NCBI RefSeq assembly: GCF_001263355.1
Contig: NZ_LGYO01000052.1
Location: forward strand, 1-43,358
DNA: 43,358 nt
Source of the DNA: Acetobacterium bakii
GTDB lineage: Bacteria > Bacillota > Clostridia > Eubacteriales > Eubacteriaceae
Direction: 5' to 3'
Made by a program: the position numbers and the translations under genes. Below are positions 8,682-17,898 of this stretch, in pieces (within the stretch, counting starts at the first letter, position 1; the number at the start of each line of letters is the position of its first letter). The notes under the pieces were generated by a model. It ran no database searches. It was not told where the DNA came from and was given only the letters and a program-made list of their open reading frames with translations.

Positions 8682-8744
8682 TTGAATTTAAAAAGGTTCA
8701 GGGCTAAAATAGAGCTAACCATATAACAAAGGAAGAGGGAAAAA

Positions 8745-9476
8745 ATGAAAATAGAAATCTGTGACGTCAATAAAGCATTTAAACAGCAGCAGGTTCTGAA
8801 GCAGATCAGTCTGACTATCGATACTGGCCGGATATTTTGTCTGCTGGGGGCATCCGGGTCAGGCAAAACAACCTTGCTACGAATCATGATGGGAGCGATT
8901 CCAATGGATGACGGAAGTGTAACAATCGGCGGCACCGCCGTGCCAAACCGCCAGCTGCTTTCGGAGATGGGCTATATGCCGCAAAATGAAGCGCTGTATG
9001 AAGAGTTGTCGGTCTGGGAGAATCTGAAATTTTTTTCCGGCCTGCAGCGGTTGCATCGCCAAAAATTTGAAGCGGATGCCGTCGCGCTGCTCCAGATTGT
9101 CGATATGGCCGCGTGCAAAAATAAGCTGATCCGGGACTGTTCCGGGGGGATGAAAAAAAGAATATCACTGGCAGTAGCGTTGATCCACAAACCCAAGCTG
9201 CTGGTGCTGGATGAGCCAACCGTTGGGGTCGACCCCGTGCTGCGGCGCAAAATATGGCTTTATCTCAAGCAGTTGAGAAATGAAGGAACCACCATTCTGG
9301 TTACCACCCATGCCATGGATGAGGTGACCCAATGTGATGATGCCGCCTTACTGCGGAATGGCCATATCATTGCCAGGGATACCGTTAAAAATTTAATCAA
9401 CCAAACCCCAGACGGAAATATTGAAGAATTATTTTTTATGGACAATCAATCAGAAGCGGAGGTCGCATCATGTTAA
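8745..9476 (+). CDS. ABC transporter ATP-binding protein
   Basis: 243 aa, ATG after GGAAGAGGG. All nucleotide-binding motifs are present: Walker A GASGSGKTTLL (about 33-43), Q-loop in MGYMPQNEALYEELSV, signature SGGMKKRISLA, Walker B KLLVLDEPTVGVDP and the H-loop VTTHAMDEV. The type is the ABC-2 (NodI/DrrA-like) export family. It couples ATP hydrolysis to the permease encoded next, whose start overlaps its stop by seven bases (ATGTTAA), showing translational coupling. Likely controlled by the divergent TetR regulator. Substrate unknown; drug, lipid or peptide export are the usual roles. Confidence 0.95.
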   Translation: MKIEICDVNKAFKQQQVLKQISLTIDTGRIFCLLGASGSGKTTLLRIMMGAIPMDDGSVTIGGTAVPNRQLLSEMGYMPQNEALYEELSVWENLKFFSGLQRLHRQKFEADAVALLQIVDMAACKNKLIRDCSGGMKKRISLAVALIHKPKLLVLDEPTVGVDPVLRRKIWLYLKQLRNEGTTILVTTHAMDEVTQCDDAALLRNGHIIARDTVKNLINQTPDGNIEELFFMDNQSEAEVASC

Positions 9477-10480
9477 GCATTGTTAAACGGATCCTGGGCC
9501 AGATGAAAAATGATAAGCGCTCGTTAGGATTGCTGCTTTTTGCACCGCTGCTGATTCTAACCCTATTATTTTTTATTCTCGGTGATTCTAATTATCTGCC
9601 CCAGATTACTGTCGTTGATATGAACGAAAAATTTGTCACGGAGCTTGAGAACCACGCCACCGTCATTGCAGTAACCGAAAAACCAGGGGCCGCCGATTAT
9701 CTGGAGGCTAATGGCATCGACGCTCTGATCTGGACCGATACCACAGACACGCACATCGACTTGCTGGAGAAAAGCTCCAAATCCGCCGCCGCCCTGGAAG
9801 CTATTCAGGAAACGAATAAAGCCTTGCAGCCCTCACAAAACGAACTGATCATTGATTATGTTTATGAAACCTCAGGCGACAATCAACTGGACTCCCTCGG
9901 CTATATTTTTCTGGGCGTGATTTCATTTTTCTTTGTTTTTATTCTTTCCGGAATGTCATTTGTCCGGGAACGTTTTGGACAGACCTTAGAACGGATGCTG
10001 ATGACCCCCATCAGTCGGATCGATGTCATCGGGGGCTATACCCTGGGGTATGGCTTGCTGGCAGCGCTTCAAAGTGTGGTGATTATTTTGTACGCCGTTT
10101 ATGGGCTACAGCTTCAGGTGGAAGGTTCGGTGGCCTTATGCACACTGGTGATGATTCTGATGGCGTTTTCGGCAGTTTCTGTTGGGGCGCTGGTGTCGAT
10201 CTTTGCCAACAATGAATTGCAGTTGGTTCAGTTTATTCCGGTGATCATCATTCCGCAGATTTTTTTTTCCGGACTGATCCCCATTGATACCATTCCCTTC
10301 GGGCTGGGAAACCTGTGTTATCTAACGCCTATTTATTATGGCTGCACCGCCCTGGAAATGATTATGATTCAAGGTAAGGGATTTTCAGAGATATGGCCCT
10401 GGTTATTGGGATCAGTCGTTTTTATTGGGGTACTGTTTTTAGCAAATGTGATTGCTTTAAAGAAATACCGACGGCTTTAA
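9470..10480 (+). CDS. ABC-2 type transporter permease
   Basis: 336 aa. One N-terminal membrane helix (LLLFAPLLILTLLFFIL), a ~130-residue outside domain, then five helices at the C-terminal half, starting with SLGYIFLGVISFFFVFILSGMSFVRERFGQTLERMLMTPISR, the characteristic ABC-2 membrane domain with its E-R-x-x-G-T/Q-L-E segment after the second helix. This is the YhgE/DrrB/CcmB-like export permease architecture and pairs with the ATPase upstream. A GGGGACGGT hairpin follows within 30 bases, closing the two-gene operon. Confidence 0.93.
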   Translation: MLSIVKRILGQMKNDKRSLGLLLFAPLLILTLLFFILGDSNYLPQITVVDMNEKFVTELENHATVIAVTEKPGAADYLEANGIDALIWTDTTDTHIDLLEKSSKSAAALEAIQETNKALQPSQNELIIDYVYETSGDNQLDSLGYIFLGVISFFFVFILSGMSFVRERFGQTLERMLMTPISRIDVIGGYTLGYGLLAALQSVVIILYAVYGLQLQVEGSVALCTLVMILMAFSAVSVGALVSIFANNELQLVQFIPVIIIPQIFFSGLIPIDTIPFGLGNLCYLTPIYYGCTALEMIMIQGKGFSEIWPWLLGSVVFIGVLFLANVIALKKYRRL

Positions 10481-10523
10481 ACGAAAACCGTCCCCTGGAT
10501 CGTATGACGTGGGGACGGTTCGT
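10478..10523. terminator. GGGGACGGT hairpin between convergent genes
   Basis: ACCGTCCCC (10487-10495) pairs with GGGGACGGT (10511-10519), and pairing continues into the AAACGA/TCGTTT flanks with a two-base bulge. It lies between the ABC permease and the convergent TfoX_C gene and could serve both strands. The same motif family forms the dispersed palindromes at 3371 and 18535. Confidence 0.65.
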
Positions 10524-10547
10524 TTGTCATATTACCCTAACTGGGTA

Positions 10548-10826
10548 TTATCGATTGGCTTCATAAAAATCTTTCAATTCTTTTTTCAGACTGTTATCTA
10601 AATAATGCCAGCGAATACCCTGGATTGCGCCTTCTAACCCGCACAGCCGATTATAACAGGCCGATGCATCAATGGCGCGGATCCTGAGCCAGGCTTCCCT
10701 ACTTCCCGTCGCAACGAGTTCCGCGGGGGTATTAATCCCAACGGCACGAAGCTGCCTATCCATTTCTTTGCCAATGTTTGGCAGGCTTGTCAGCTCCGTA
10801 TTCTCAATCGGATTGTTTTCATTCAT
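10548..10826 (-). CDS. TfoX C-terminal domain protein (copy 1)
   Basis: 92 aa starting at MNENNPIENTE; this ATG follows AAAGGAGAACGAAA, so the upstream extension of the frame is not used. It is a stand-alone TfoX_C (helix-hairpin-helix-like) domain: LTSLPNIGKEMDRQLRAVGINTPAEL…EAWLRIRA…ACYNRLCGLEGAIQGIRWHYL. In TfoX/Sxy proteins this domain accompanies competence regulation, but stand-alone copies in Firmicutes have no settled role and are often carried on mobile or accessory DNA. Two more copies exist in this window: 17899-18213 (start region damaged) and 36113-36190 (3'-truncated). Confidence 0.88.
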   Translation of the reverse strand: MNENNPIENTELTSLPNIGKEMDRQLRAVGINTPAELVATGSREAWLRIRAIDASACYNRLCGLEGAIQGIRWHYLDNSLKKELKDFYEANR

Positions 10827-10914
10827 TTTCGTTCTCCTTTCAAATTGGAACGCACTAATTATTACAACCAAAGATCCAGAAACCAGACCGTCAAAAATAT
10901 AAATTTCGACAGCG

Positions 10915-10935
10915 AGTTAAGCTGAGCCTGGCACC
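10915..10935 (+). repeat. Dispersed repeat, type 1, attached to DUF3810 3' end
   Basis: AGTTAAGCTGAGCCTGGCAC plus C. The following bases CAAAAGTCTACAAACC up to the DUF3810 stop are also found behind the DUF3810 fragment at 622-650, so this repeat half and gene end are duplicated as a unit. Confidence 0.8.
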
Positions 10936-10941
10936 AAAAGT

Positions 10942-12081
10942 CTACAAACCGACGGATGTTCTCGATCGTTTATAGCGCTGCTCTGCCAGCAACAGATTTA
11001 CCATCTTATTATAGCTATACACACCATCGGTCTGGTTATTCGCCTTCAGATAGGCATCATTGAGACGCGTAGAAACATTTGAAATAACACCCTCATACTG
11101 GCTCCAATACTGCTCATTCTGTACCATGTCAAGCTGCACCGTCTGGGACAGACCGGATTTTATCGCCAAGGCCTTAGCCGGATCAACTTGCTCCAGCGCC
11201 GATATGGAATGATCAAAGGCTAGAAAAAGTCCACTATAAAGGATCATTGGGTCATCCTGCTGCGTGCATGCCAGATAGGATATAAAACCCGCCTCATCCT
11301 CTTGCATAAAACCGCACTGATGTGCCAGTTCATGGGTCATCGCGGCAGGTATCGTGAAAACTGGCATATCAACATTGATATTGGATTCCAAAGTAAAAGG
11401 GAAAAAAATACCTTGGATCCCGGCACGAGACATCAATTTTGACAGCACCACTGGTTTTGGAGTGGAATATAAAGACCGCTCCAAAACAGGATACTGCTCA
11501 GATAACATTTGCAGCGACAACACGGAGTGCTGTGCATAATAATCAAAATCATCTGACGCTTGGACCAAAAGGTCAGGATCTGCTCCCAGTTGCGCTCTGA
11601 CCAGTCCCAGGTCATCGGCAAGTGACTGACACAATTCCGCCAGTTCTTCCACACTGTATTTCTCCTCATGATATTCGCTGTAAGACAAGAAAGAATCCCG
11701 ATGATAGTTTACGCCACTCACAACAGTAAAACAAAAATAGATCACGCTACCCATCGCGATGATCCCCACCAGACCACGATACACTTCCATCCGACGGGTT
11801 CCTTTACTGATGATAACCTTACGCACATAATAAACAATATATAATAGCAAAAACAACAAAACCAAGACCACCAGCCATTCACTGACCGAAATTTTTACCA
11901 GCGAAGGTAAAAATCCCACGGCATTAGACAACACCGGATATACTACCCGACTGTATTGTTCCGCCCAATCCAAATGATTCTGAGCATATTTATTAAGTAT
12001 ATATGCCACAACTCCCGGAATGATAAACAGTAATCGCTTAGATAAATGCTTTTTAATAATGCTCTCCCTTCTTTTTTCCAA
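10942..12081 (-). CDS. DUF3810 membrane protein, putative zinc metallopeptidase
   Basis: 379 aa. Three membrane helices (about 18-36, 63-86, 104-123) precede a large outside domain with the zinc-peptidase motif HELAHQCGF (H250, E251, H254) and further acidic residues EDEAGF nine residues on, as expected of a gluzincin-type third ligand. DUF3810 proteins are annotated as membrane proteins of unknown function. The start is uncertain: the only in-frame early start is TTG at 12081 without a clear ribosome site, while AGAAGGGAG lies just inside the frame. Its last ~38 codons are duplicated in the chimeric remnant at 639-778. Confidence 0.85.
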   Translation of the reverse strand: MEKRRESIIKKHLSKRLLFIIPGVVAYILNKYAQNHLDWAEQYSRVVYPVLSNAVGFLPSLVKISVSEWLVVLVLLFLLLYIVYYVRKVIISKGTRRMEVYRGLVGIIAMGSVIYFCFTVVSGVNYHRDSFLSYSEYHEEKYSVEELAELCQSLADDLGLVRAQLGADPDLLVQASDDFDYYAQHSVLSLQMLSEQYPVLERSLYSTPKPVVLSKLMSRAGIQGIFFPFTLESNINVDMPVFTIPAAMTHELAHQCGFMQEDEAGFISYLACTQQDDPMILYSGLFLAFDHSISALEQVDPAKALAIKSGLSQTVQLDMVQNEQYWSQYEGVISNVSTRLNDAYLKANNQTDGVYSYNKMVNLLLAEQRYKRSRTSVGL

Positions 12082-12245
12082 ACAGTGAAAAAGTCACTTT
12101 AAAAATATTTTAATACTATTAATTTGCCATTGACTCATAGCCTATTCTATATCATTTAAATCTATTTTTAAATAGGCAAACCAAAATTTTTATGGCATCA
12201 CCGTTTGTTCAAAAATGGGACCGGTGGATGCAAAAAACAAACCCT

Positions 12246-12274
12246 TTGATTATTGAGTAGGATTATAATATAAT
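12246..12274 (+). promoter_or_regulatory. Sigma70-type promoter for the SDF fusion gene
   Basis: TTGATT (12246-12251), a 17-base spacer and TATAAT (12269-12274), 65 bases before the start codon. The 258-base gap between the divergent genes holds nothing else I can assign. Confidence 0.7.
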
Positions 12275-12339
12275 AAATTTATCGTTATTTATGAAGATAA
12301 TTCCTATTAAATTAAAAAAAGGGCGTAAAGAGGAAATAA

Positions 12340-13956
12340 ATGAAAGCTAAAAAGTTTTTTACCCTTAGTTTAGAGAGTATTGATGATTCCTATGAATTTG
12401 TTCAGAAGCTGCTGCTTAAGTACAATTGCTCAAAAAGCGACATCGTCCGGGCCCAGCTTTTCGTAGAAGAGACCATTGTCCACTGGCAGAAAGGGGCTCA
12501 GGAAAATGAAACCTTTGAAATATCCCTGAGTAAGCGCTTTAAAACGATCACGCTGTCGTTAAACTACTGGGGGAACCAATCCAATCCGCTGACGCTGCCT
12601 GAAGAAGTGGATGATCCGGAGTTCAATCTCATTGGTCAGAATATTTTAATCGGCTTATCCGCGGTTACCTACTCCTACGACAATGGCTGCAACAATTTAT
12701 CATACACATTAAAAGCAAAATCAGCCAACCCGGTGCTGAAAACAGTCATCGCGCTGGTTGCCGGGATTTTTTGCGGTTTGGCATGTCAATATTTTGCCCC
12801 AACCATCGGACTATGGCTTGCAGGCACGATCCTAAAACCCCTAATCGGAGCTTTCTTTGGATTCATAAACGCCATGGTGGTTCCGGTGCTGTTTCTTTCC
12901 ACCATCGGCAGCATTTTCAACATGGATAATATGGCGCAGATGAAGCGCATCTTTCGGAGCTTGCTGAGCTGGTCGCTGGGAATCATGCTGGTGTCCTCGG
13001 CAATTTCCCTTTTAGCGGCCTGGCTATTCTTCGTCAGTGAGGGTTTTGCCGCATCAGGGGGCGGGTCTGGTGACTTATGGAACCAAATTGGAACAATGGT
13101 GTTTGGCATCATCCCGACCAATATCCTCCAGCCCTTTTTAGATGGCAATACCCTGCAGATTATGTTCCTCGCCATTGTCAGCGGGGTGGTGATGCTCACC
13201 CTTAAAGGGCGATTTCCTTTTATAACCAAAATGATTACCGAAGGTAATTTGATTTTTACAACCATCTTGGATGCCGTTTGTGACATGATGCCCGTGATTA
13301 TCTTTATCAACATCTTAAATATGATGATCGCCGGTAACGGTGGTGCTCTTTTGGGATCAATCGGTTTGATTGCCATGATGTTAGTGCCACTTCTTGCCCT
13401 GGTGGTGATTATGCTGCTCAGTGTGGCAGTGATTGAAAAAATGAACCCCCTTACCTATTTTAAATCAGCCGGTTCATTTTTACTGATTGCCTTTTCCACC
13501 GGTAGCTCAAGTGCCACCTTTGCCAACCATACCTTGACGGCTTCGGTCAAACAGAAGGTCAGAGATTACGTGGTTAGTTTTTCAATTCCCGTCGGTGCAC
13601 TCTTTAACAAACAGTCTGCAATCCCCATATGGGTATTAATATCCCTGTTTGTCGCCAACATTTATGGAATCTCGTTTACCATGGCGGAAATCGTTCCCGT
13701 GGTCATTCTCAGTATGATTCTCTCTGTTGCGGTACCACCGTCTCCAGGGATTGGTCCGTTTCTGTTCACCATTATTTTCAACCTCCTGCATATTCCACTG
13801 GACGGGTTGGCACTGGCCGTAACCATTGCCATATTTATGAATTACCCGGCCACTGCAGGCAATGTGATGGTTACCAATATCGGTATGCTGCACACTGAAC
13901 ACATGCTTTGTGCAAAGGAAATCCAGGTTGATCATACAGCGCCTGTACCCTTATGA
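12340..13956 (+). CDS. Dicarboxylate/cation symporter (SDF family) with N-terminal ATPase-like domain
   Basis: 538 aa, ATG after AAAGAGGAA. Residues ~1-125 are soluble and resemble the histidine-kinase-like fold of anti-sigma factors (FVQKLLLKYNCSKSDIVRAQLFVEETIVHW as the N-box helix), though the N-box asparagine is not evident and ATP binding is doubtful. From ~128 an SDF (DAACS/GltPh) transporter follows, with the serine-rich HP1 motif FSTGSSSATFA, the helix-7 region SIPVGALFNKQSAI in place of NMDGT, and the HP2-like AVPPSPGIGPF. It should bring a dicarboxylate or amino acid in with Na+ or H+; the altered NMDGT suggests changed cation coupling or substrate. A terminator follows. Confidence 0.88.
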   Translation: MKAKKFFTLSLESIDDSYEFVQKLLLKYNCSKSDIVRAQLFVEETIVHWQKGAQENETFEISLSKRFKTITLSLNYWGNQSNPLTLPEEVDDPEFNLIGQNILIGLSAVTYSYDNGCNNLSYTLKAKSANPVLKTVIALVAGIFCGLACQYFAPTIGLWLAGTILKPLIGAFFGFINAMVVPVLFLSTIGSIFNMDNMAQMKRIFRSLLSWSLGIMLVSSAISLLAAWLFFVSEGFAASGGGSGDLWNQIGTMVFGIIPTNILQPFLDGNTLQIMFLAIVSGVVMLTLKGRFPFITKMITEGNLIFTTILDAVCDMMPVIIFINILNMMIAGNGGALLGSIGLIAMMLVPLLALVVIMLLSVAVIEKMNPLTYFKSAGSFLLIAFSTGSSSATFANHTLTASVKQKVRDYVVSFSIPVGALFNKQSAIPIWVLISLFVANIYGISFTMAEIVPVVILSMILSVAVPPSPGIGPFLFTIIFNLLHIPLDGLALAVTIAIFMNYPATAGNVMVTNIGMLHTEHMLCAKEIQVDHTAPVPL

Positions 13957-13962
13957 TAAAAA

Positions 13963-13998
13963 GCCCACCCATAGCATTTTACTGCTGTGGGTGGGTTT
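13963..13998 (+). terminator. Terminator after the SDF gene
   Basis: GCCCACCCATAGCA pairs with TGCTGTGGGTGGGTTT around a six-base loop, five bases after the stop codon. Only a short T tract follows. Confidence 0.8.
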
Positions 13999-14020
13999 GG
14001 TGGTGTCAAGTACATAATAA

Positions 14021-14123
14021 TGCCAATAAAATACCGTATCTTTTCTTCATACGATCTGATAAAATAAATTAAGAATCGACACAACGCTGAAGGATTGCCG
14101 TGAAAACGCTTCAAACTGTGTAC
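14021..14123 (+). promoter_or_regulatory. Second copy of the GGDEF gene leader, in front of the GDPD-family gene
   Basis: Co-linear with 2131-2233 (about seven mismatches in 103 bases), including the ribosome site and first codons V-K-T-L-Q-T-V-Y, which then end at TAA. No GGDEF gene follows; instead the GDPD-family gene starts at 14159 with its own AAGGAG site. The duplicate may be the remnant of a lost GGDEF gene or a promoter now used by the new neighbour. Confidence 0.75.
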
Positions 14124-14158
14124 TAAGCATAAAACGGTTCATTGAAAGGAGTCCCATA

Positions 14159-15973
14159 ATGAGGGCATTTCTAACTGACGTTTTCCATCATGGCAAAGTG
14201 AAGTTCAAACTGGTGCAATTTAATTTTATAACACTCCTCATTTTCGAAGCATTATACACCCTGATCGGATCACTGGTTATTTATCCTGGAAGCCTTTTTC
14301 TCTTTAATAAAGCAATGTCCTTATTGGGGTTTCCTTTTCTAAGCGATACCAATATTGGTCTGGTATTGACCAATCCCCTCGGGCTGTTAGCCCTTCTGCT
14401 TTTTATCCTGGTGCTTGGGTTTTACGGACTTTTCGAATTAACCACCCTCATTGTCCTGTTTAATGAAAGCCACTTCCAGCGACCGGTTCGCCTTATACCG
14501 CTCTGTAAAAAGGGTGTTGAACGGGCGCTTCGGATTGTCAAACCACGTAATTTTCCGTTGATTATTTTTGTGCTGATCATTATCCCCTTTACCGAATTTT
14601 CACTGGCCTCCAGTTTTGTGAACGAGGTTAAAATCCCGGAATTTATCATGGCCAATATTTTTGCCAGCCCGCTATGGACCCTGAGCTACTTTATCCTGCT
14701 CATTGGCCTATTTCTGCTGGTCATGTGGGGGATTTTTTCGATCCATTATTTCACCCTGGAAGATCAATCCTTTATTCAGGCCATCAAAAAAAGCCGGACG
14801 CTGATCAAAGGTCATTTTTGGCACACGACCTTCTGGGTTGCTTTCTGGAATGCTGCGATTCTGTTACTGCTGGCGATGCTTTTTGGCATCCTTGAGGTGG
14901 TGGCTTTTTTTGTCCTGGGGCAGATCCTTTATGATACCCTGGCCGTCTCTATTTTTATTGGCTTCTTTGGCTTCTTTGTTTCGGCCATCTTTACCACCTT
15001 CCAACTGATCGAGACCGCAATCACCTTTGCTCTGGTATCGATGTTTTACTACGATTATTCCCAGAGGGCCCAATGCGATGTTTCGTCAACCGCTTTGATC
15101 GAGACGAAAAAAAATCTCAATAAAACCGACAAACCTCGAAAAAAGCTGTTCATCGGCTTGAGCATGTTGATCATTTTTCTGATTATCGCCGTTGATACTT
15201 ATTTTATTTACACGAACTTTGATGATACCTTTAATTCGCATTTTGTGGAAGGACCAAAAATCACCGCTCAAAGCAGCCCTTCGGCATCAGCTTCGAAAAA
15301 TAGCCTATCCGCCCTGCAAAAGGCCATTGATGACGGCGCCGATTATGTCCAGATTAATGTTGTCCAGTCGCAAGATGGGGTGATTGTTGTTGCTGAACCG
15401 ACGATAAAGGGGCCCTCCGGTGAGTTGATCAATATCTGGGAAACGGATGTTGCTGCGCTTAAAAATGCGGACGTGCTCACACTCTCCGATGTCATCCTTT
15501 TTTGCAAAGACAAAATTAATTTAAATATCCAGCTCAACCCCACCGGACATGAAACCAGTCTGGTGGAATCCACCATTGCGGTCATCAATCAGACCAACTA
15601 TCGGGACGGGTGCATCCTGGCATCGCAGAATTATCCCGTCCTGGAACAGGCAGCCGGGGTCGATCCACAAATCAGACGCACCTACGTAACGAGTATGGCG
15701 ATGGGTGATATTCAGACCCTTCCGGTTAACGCCTTGAGTGTTGAAGCATCATTTATCGGTCCGAAAATAGTGACCGCCATCCATGGTGAAAATAAGGAGA
15801 TTTTCGCCTGGACGGTGAATTCGGAAGAATCGGTCACCGAGATGATCCATCTGGGCGTCGACAATATTATTACTCAGGATGTCAGTGCGGTAAAAGATGT
15901 CATTCATCAAAATACAGAACCCCGCGATTTGATTCAACAACTCAATGATTTTTTGTTTAAAGATATTGAATGA
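14159..15973 (+). CDS. Membrane protein with GDPD-family domain lacking catalytic residues
   Basis: 604 aa, ATG after GAAAGGAG. Residues ~1-310 form the multi-helix membrane domain typical of clostridial glycerophosphodiester phosphodiesterases (GPDPase_memb), a further helix lies at ~335-353, and a C-terminal GDPD TIM-barrel runs from ~368. The barrel is easy to align (SALQKAIDDGADYVQINVVQ; VNSEESVTEMIHLGVDNIIT) but every catalytic position is changed: the HRG after GPKITA reads QSS, ENT reads KNS, the ExD pair (EIDVQ) reads QINVV, the general-base HD reads AEP, and EIKP reads QLNP. It cannot be a normal glycerophosphodiesterase; a binding or regulatory role is inferred. Confidence 0.88.
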   Translation: MRAFLTDVFHHGKVKFKLVQFNFITLLIFEALYTLIGSLVIYPGSLFLFNKAMSLLGFPFLSDTNIGLVLTNPLGLLALLLFILVLGFYGLFELTTLIVLFNESHFQRPVRLIPLCKKGVERALRIVKPRNFPLIIFVLIIIPFTEFSLASSFVNEVKIPEFIMANIFASPLWTLSYFILLIGLFLLVMWGIFSIHYFTLEDQSFIQAIKKSRTLIKGHFWHTTFWVAFWNAAILLLLAMLFGILEVVAFFVLGQILYDTLAVSIFIGFFGFFVSAIFTTFQLIETAITFALVSMFYYDYSQRAQCDVSSTALIETKKNLNKTDKPRKKLFIGLSMLIIFLIIAVDTYFIYTNFDDTFNSHFVEGPKITAQSSPSASASKNSLSALQKAIDDGADYVQINVVQSQDGVIVVAEPTIKGPSGELINIWETDVAALKNADVLTLSDVILFCKDKINLNIQLNPTGHETSLVESTIAVINQTNYRDGCILASQNYPVLEQAAGVDPQIRRTYVTSMAMGDIQTLPVNALSVEASFIGPKIVTAIHGENKEIFAWTVNSEESVTEMIHLGVDNIITQDVSAVKDVIHQNTEPRDLIQQLNDFLFKDIE

Positions 15974-16036
15974 TACCCATTTAATTATGTTCATACTCTA
16001 TAAGACTGAGCTTCCCAACGTGCTTCAGTTCATTGT

Positions 16037-17707
16037 TCAAGGCTGCAGAGCAAAACTTTCTTCCTGACCATTCCACCTGACGGTCAGGGTAACATCCTGA
16101 GGAGGATTAGACCCCCCGCCATTACCGCCACTGCTTCCTAAATTCGCAATCCCTGCGTCATTCAGTCTTACTCCCGTACCGCCAAAACCTTGATTAAATT
16201 CAAATGAGATGTCGTCGCCAACATTTTCCAGATCATCACCAATATAGGCTAGCTGATAAGTATTCCAATTATCGCTGTCCATATGCAATAGTCCATCCTC
16301 ATACGTGATCGGGTTATTATAGTATTTTAACTGATAGGTTCCGCGCCAGTGTTCGCTCTCGCCATGATAAACAACTGTTTTGCCATCATTTAAATACCGA
16401 AAAACCGTATCCGAAATGGCGTTCTCCAGCTTAGCAAATTCGCTGGCCTCATTGGCATCCAGAATGTCGCCATTGCCAAACGGTGCTTCTAAAAAAAAGG
16501 ACGCATTTTTCGAATCAAAGGTCGAGATCGATCCATCGAATTCAATTTTTTCAGATCCACCAAATGGCCAAAGGTGAATTTTACTCTTTGTTTTATCCAG
16601 ATTGTCAAAAATATAAAGATATAAGGTCCCATCATAGTCTTTGAACCGGTAGATTGCCGGTTCAATACCGCCTATGGCATAATCAGCAGGGTTTTTGCCG
16701 CTGTCTTTGGCCATCGCCAGATCATGGGCGGCAAAGGTATCGACAATCTCATTTTCCGTTAACCATACCCCATTGTCCGCAGGATTCGTGAGCAGTCCGA
16801 CCATCATAACAGCGACCATAACCACCGCTGCGGCAACGCCATAGAACTTTGGCTTCGTTAAATTGAGGATGTTTCGGACTCTTCCCTTTGCGTCGCCTTC
16901 GCCCAAAACTAATGGAGCCATGGGGCGATTTCATTTGTCCGTTGCCAGCTTTAATAAGGACTGCGCATAATCTTTTTTTAGGTCATCGCCCAACTGCTTG
17001 ATCACTGCTTCATCGCAGGCCATTTCCATATCTTTGCCACTGAAATAAAAAGCAGCCCAAACCAGAGGATTAAACCAGTGGATACAGAGAACCAAATAGC
17101 TGACAAAACGGATCACATGATCAAATCTGCGGATATGGGTCTGTTCATGCACTACGATGTGTTCTTTCTCAGTTTCATCCAGATTTACCGGCAAATAGAT
17201 TTTAGGTTTGATGAGCCCCAGGATAAGGGGTGTCATGACTTGGCTGGAAATGAAGAGCTTGCCATTTTTAATGGTTGCCCCTTTGAGGTGTTGCTTCATT
17301 CTGACATAGGATACAGCACCGTAAATCAGCAGGGCTGCCATGCCGATGATCCAAATAATGAAGCCGATAAAAATCAGAGTCTGTAAAAGATTAATCCCGG
17401 GAATGACTTCCGGTAGCGGCAACGCGTTGTTGATGGGCACATCAACAAAAGCAATGCCGGTGATAACCTGTGGCGTTTCGGTGGTTAAAAAATTGGCCGG
17501 GATCGGATTGGGATTGAACGGCAGAAGACTGATCACACTATCAAAGGAAAAGGGAATTATCAGTCTTAATAATACCACTGACCATAACAGGTAAGTGTAT
17601 TGCTTCGGCGCTTTCTTTAATAGTAATCTGGCCGCGAGAACGGCCAGAATTACGATGCTCCCGATAAAGCTCATGTTTAGGACTTCAATGAATATCTTTT
17701 CAAACAT
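16037..17707 (-). pseudogene. BlaR1/MecR1-like M56 peptidase sensor split by an in-frame TGA
   Basis: ATG at 17707 after GGGAGG. Residues 1-258 are the membrane peptidase domain with four helices, the zinc motif HEQTH in VVHEQTHIRRFDH and the downstream HWFNPLVWAA…EMACDEAV, all typical of M56. At LLKLATDK a TGA (16931-16933) stops the frame, but the same frame continues with NRPMAPLVLGEGDAKGRVRNILNLTKPKF, exactly the family's next segment, a fourth-domain helix (AAAVVMVAVMMVGLL) and a ~240-residue outside domain. So one substitution separates two halves of a 557-codon gene. No blaI repressor gene lies next to it; a dispersed repeat occupies the upstream side. Either a recent pseudogene or two separately translated halves. 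Confidence 0.85.
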
Positions 17708-17747
17708 TTTTACCTCCCAGTATTTGGCAATCAGTTGCTGTGTCTAT

Positions 17748-17770
17748 GTTAAGTTGAGGCTAGTACCGTC
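17748..17770 (+). repeat. Dispersed repeat, type 1, diverged
   Basis: GTTAAGTTGAGGCTAGTACC plus GTC. It resembles the GTTAAGTTGAGACCGGCACC form at 34205 and 43219. Located upstream of the BlaR1-like gene where a blaI gene is usual. Confidence 0.65.
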
Positions 17771-17898
17771 AGTGTTTTTGGAAACGTTTTCTTTATCGTA
17801 GCGATCCAGATTGATTTTGTAGCAGTTCAGCTGCTTAGGGGATCTTTCAGATAGAACCAGACACTTTTGAGCCAGTCACTATCAGTACGTAACTGGTA

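Noticed and set aside
12786-13376. 196-aa minus-strand frame inside the symporter gene
   Set aside because: Antisense shadow of membrane-helix codons, without a start signal or recognisable domain.
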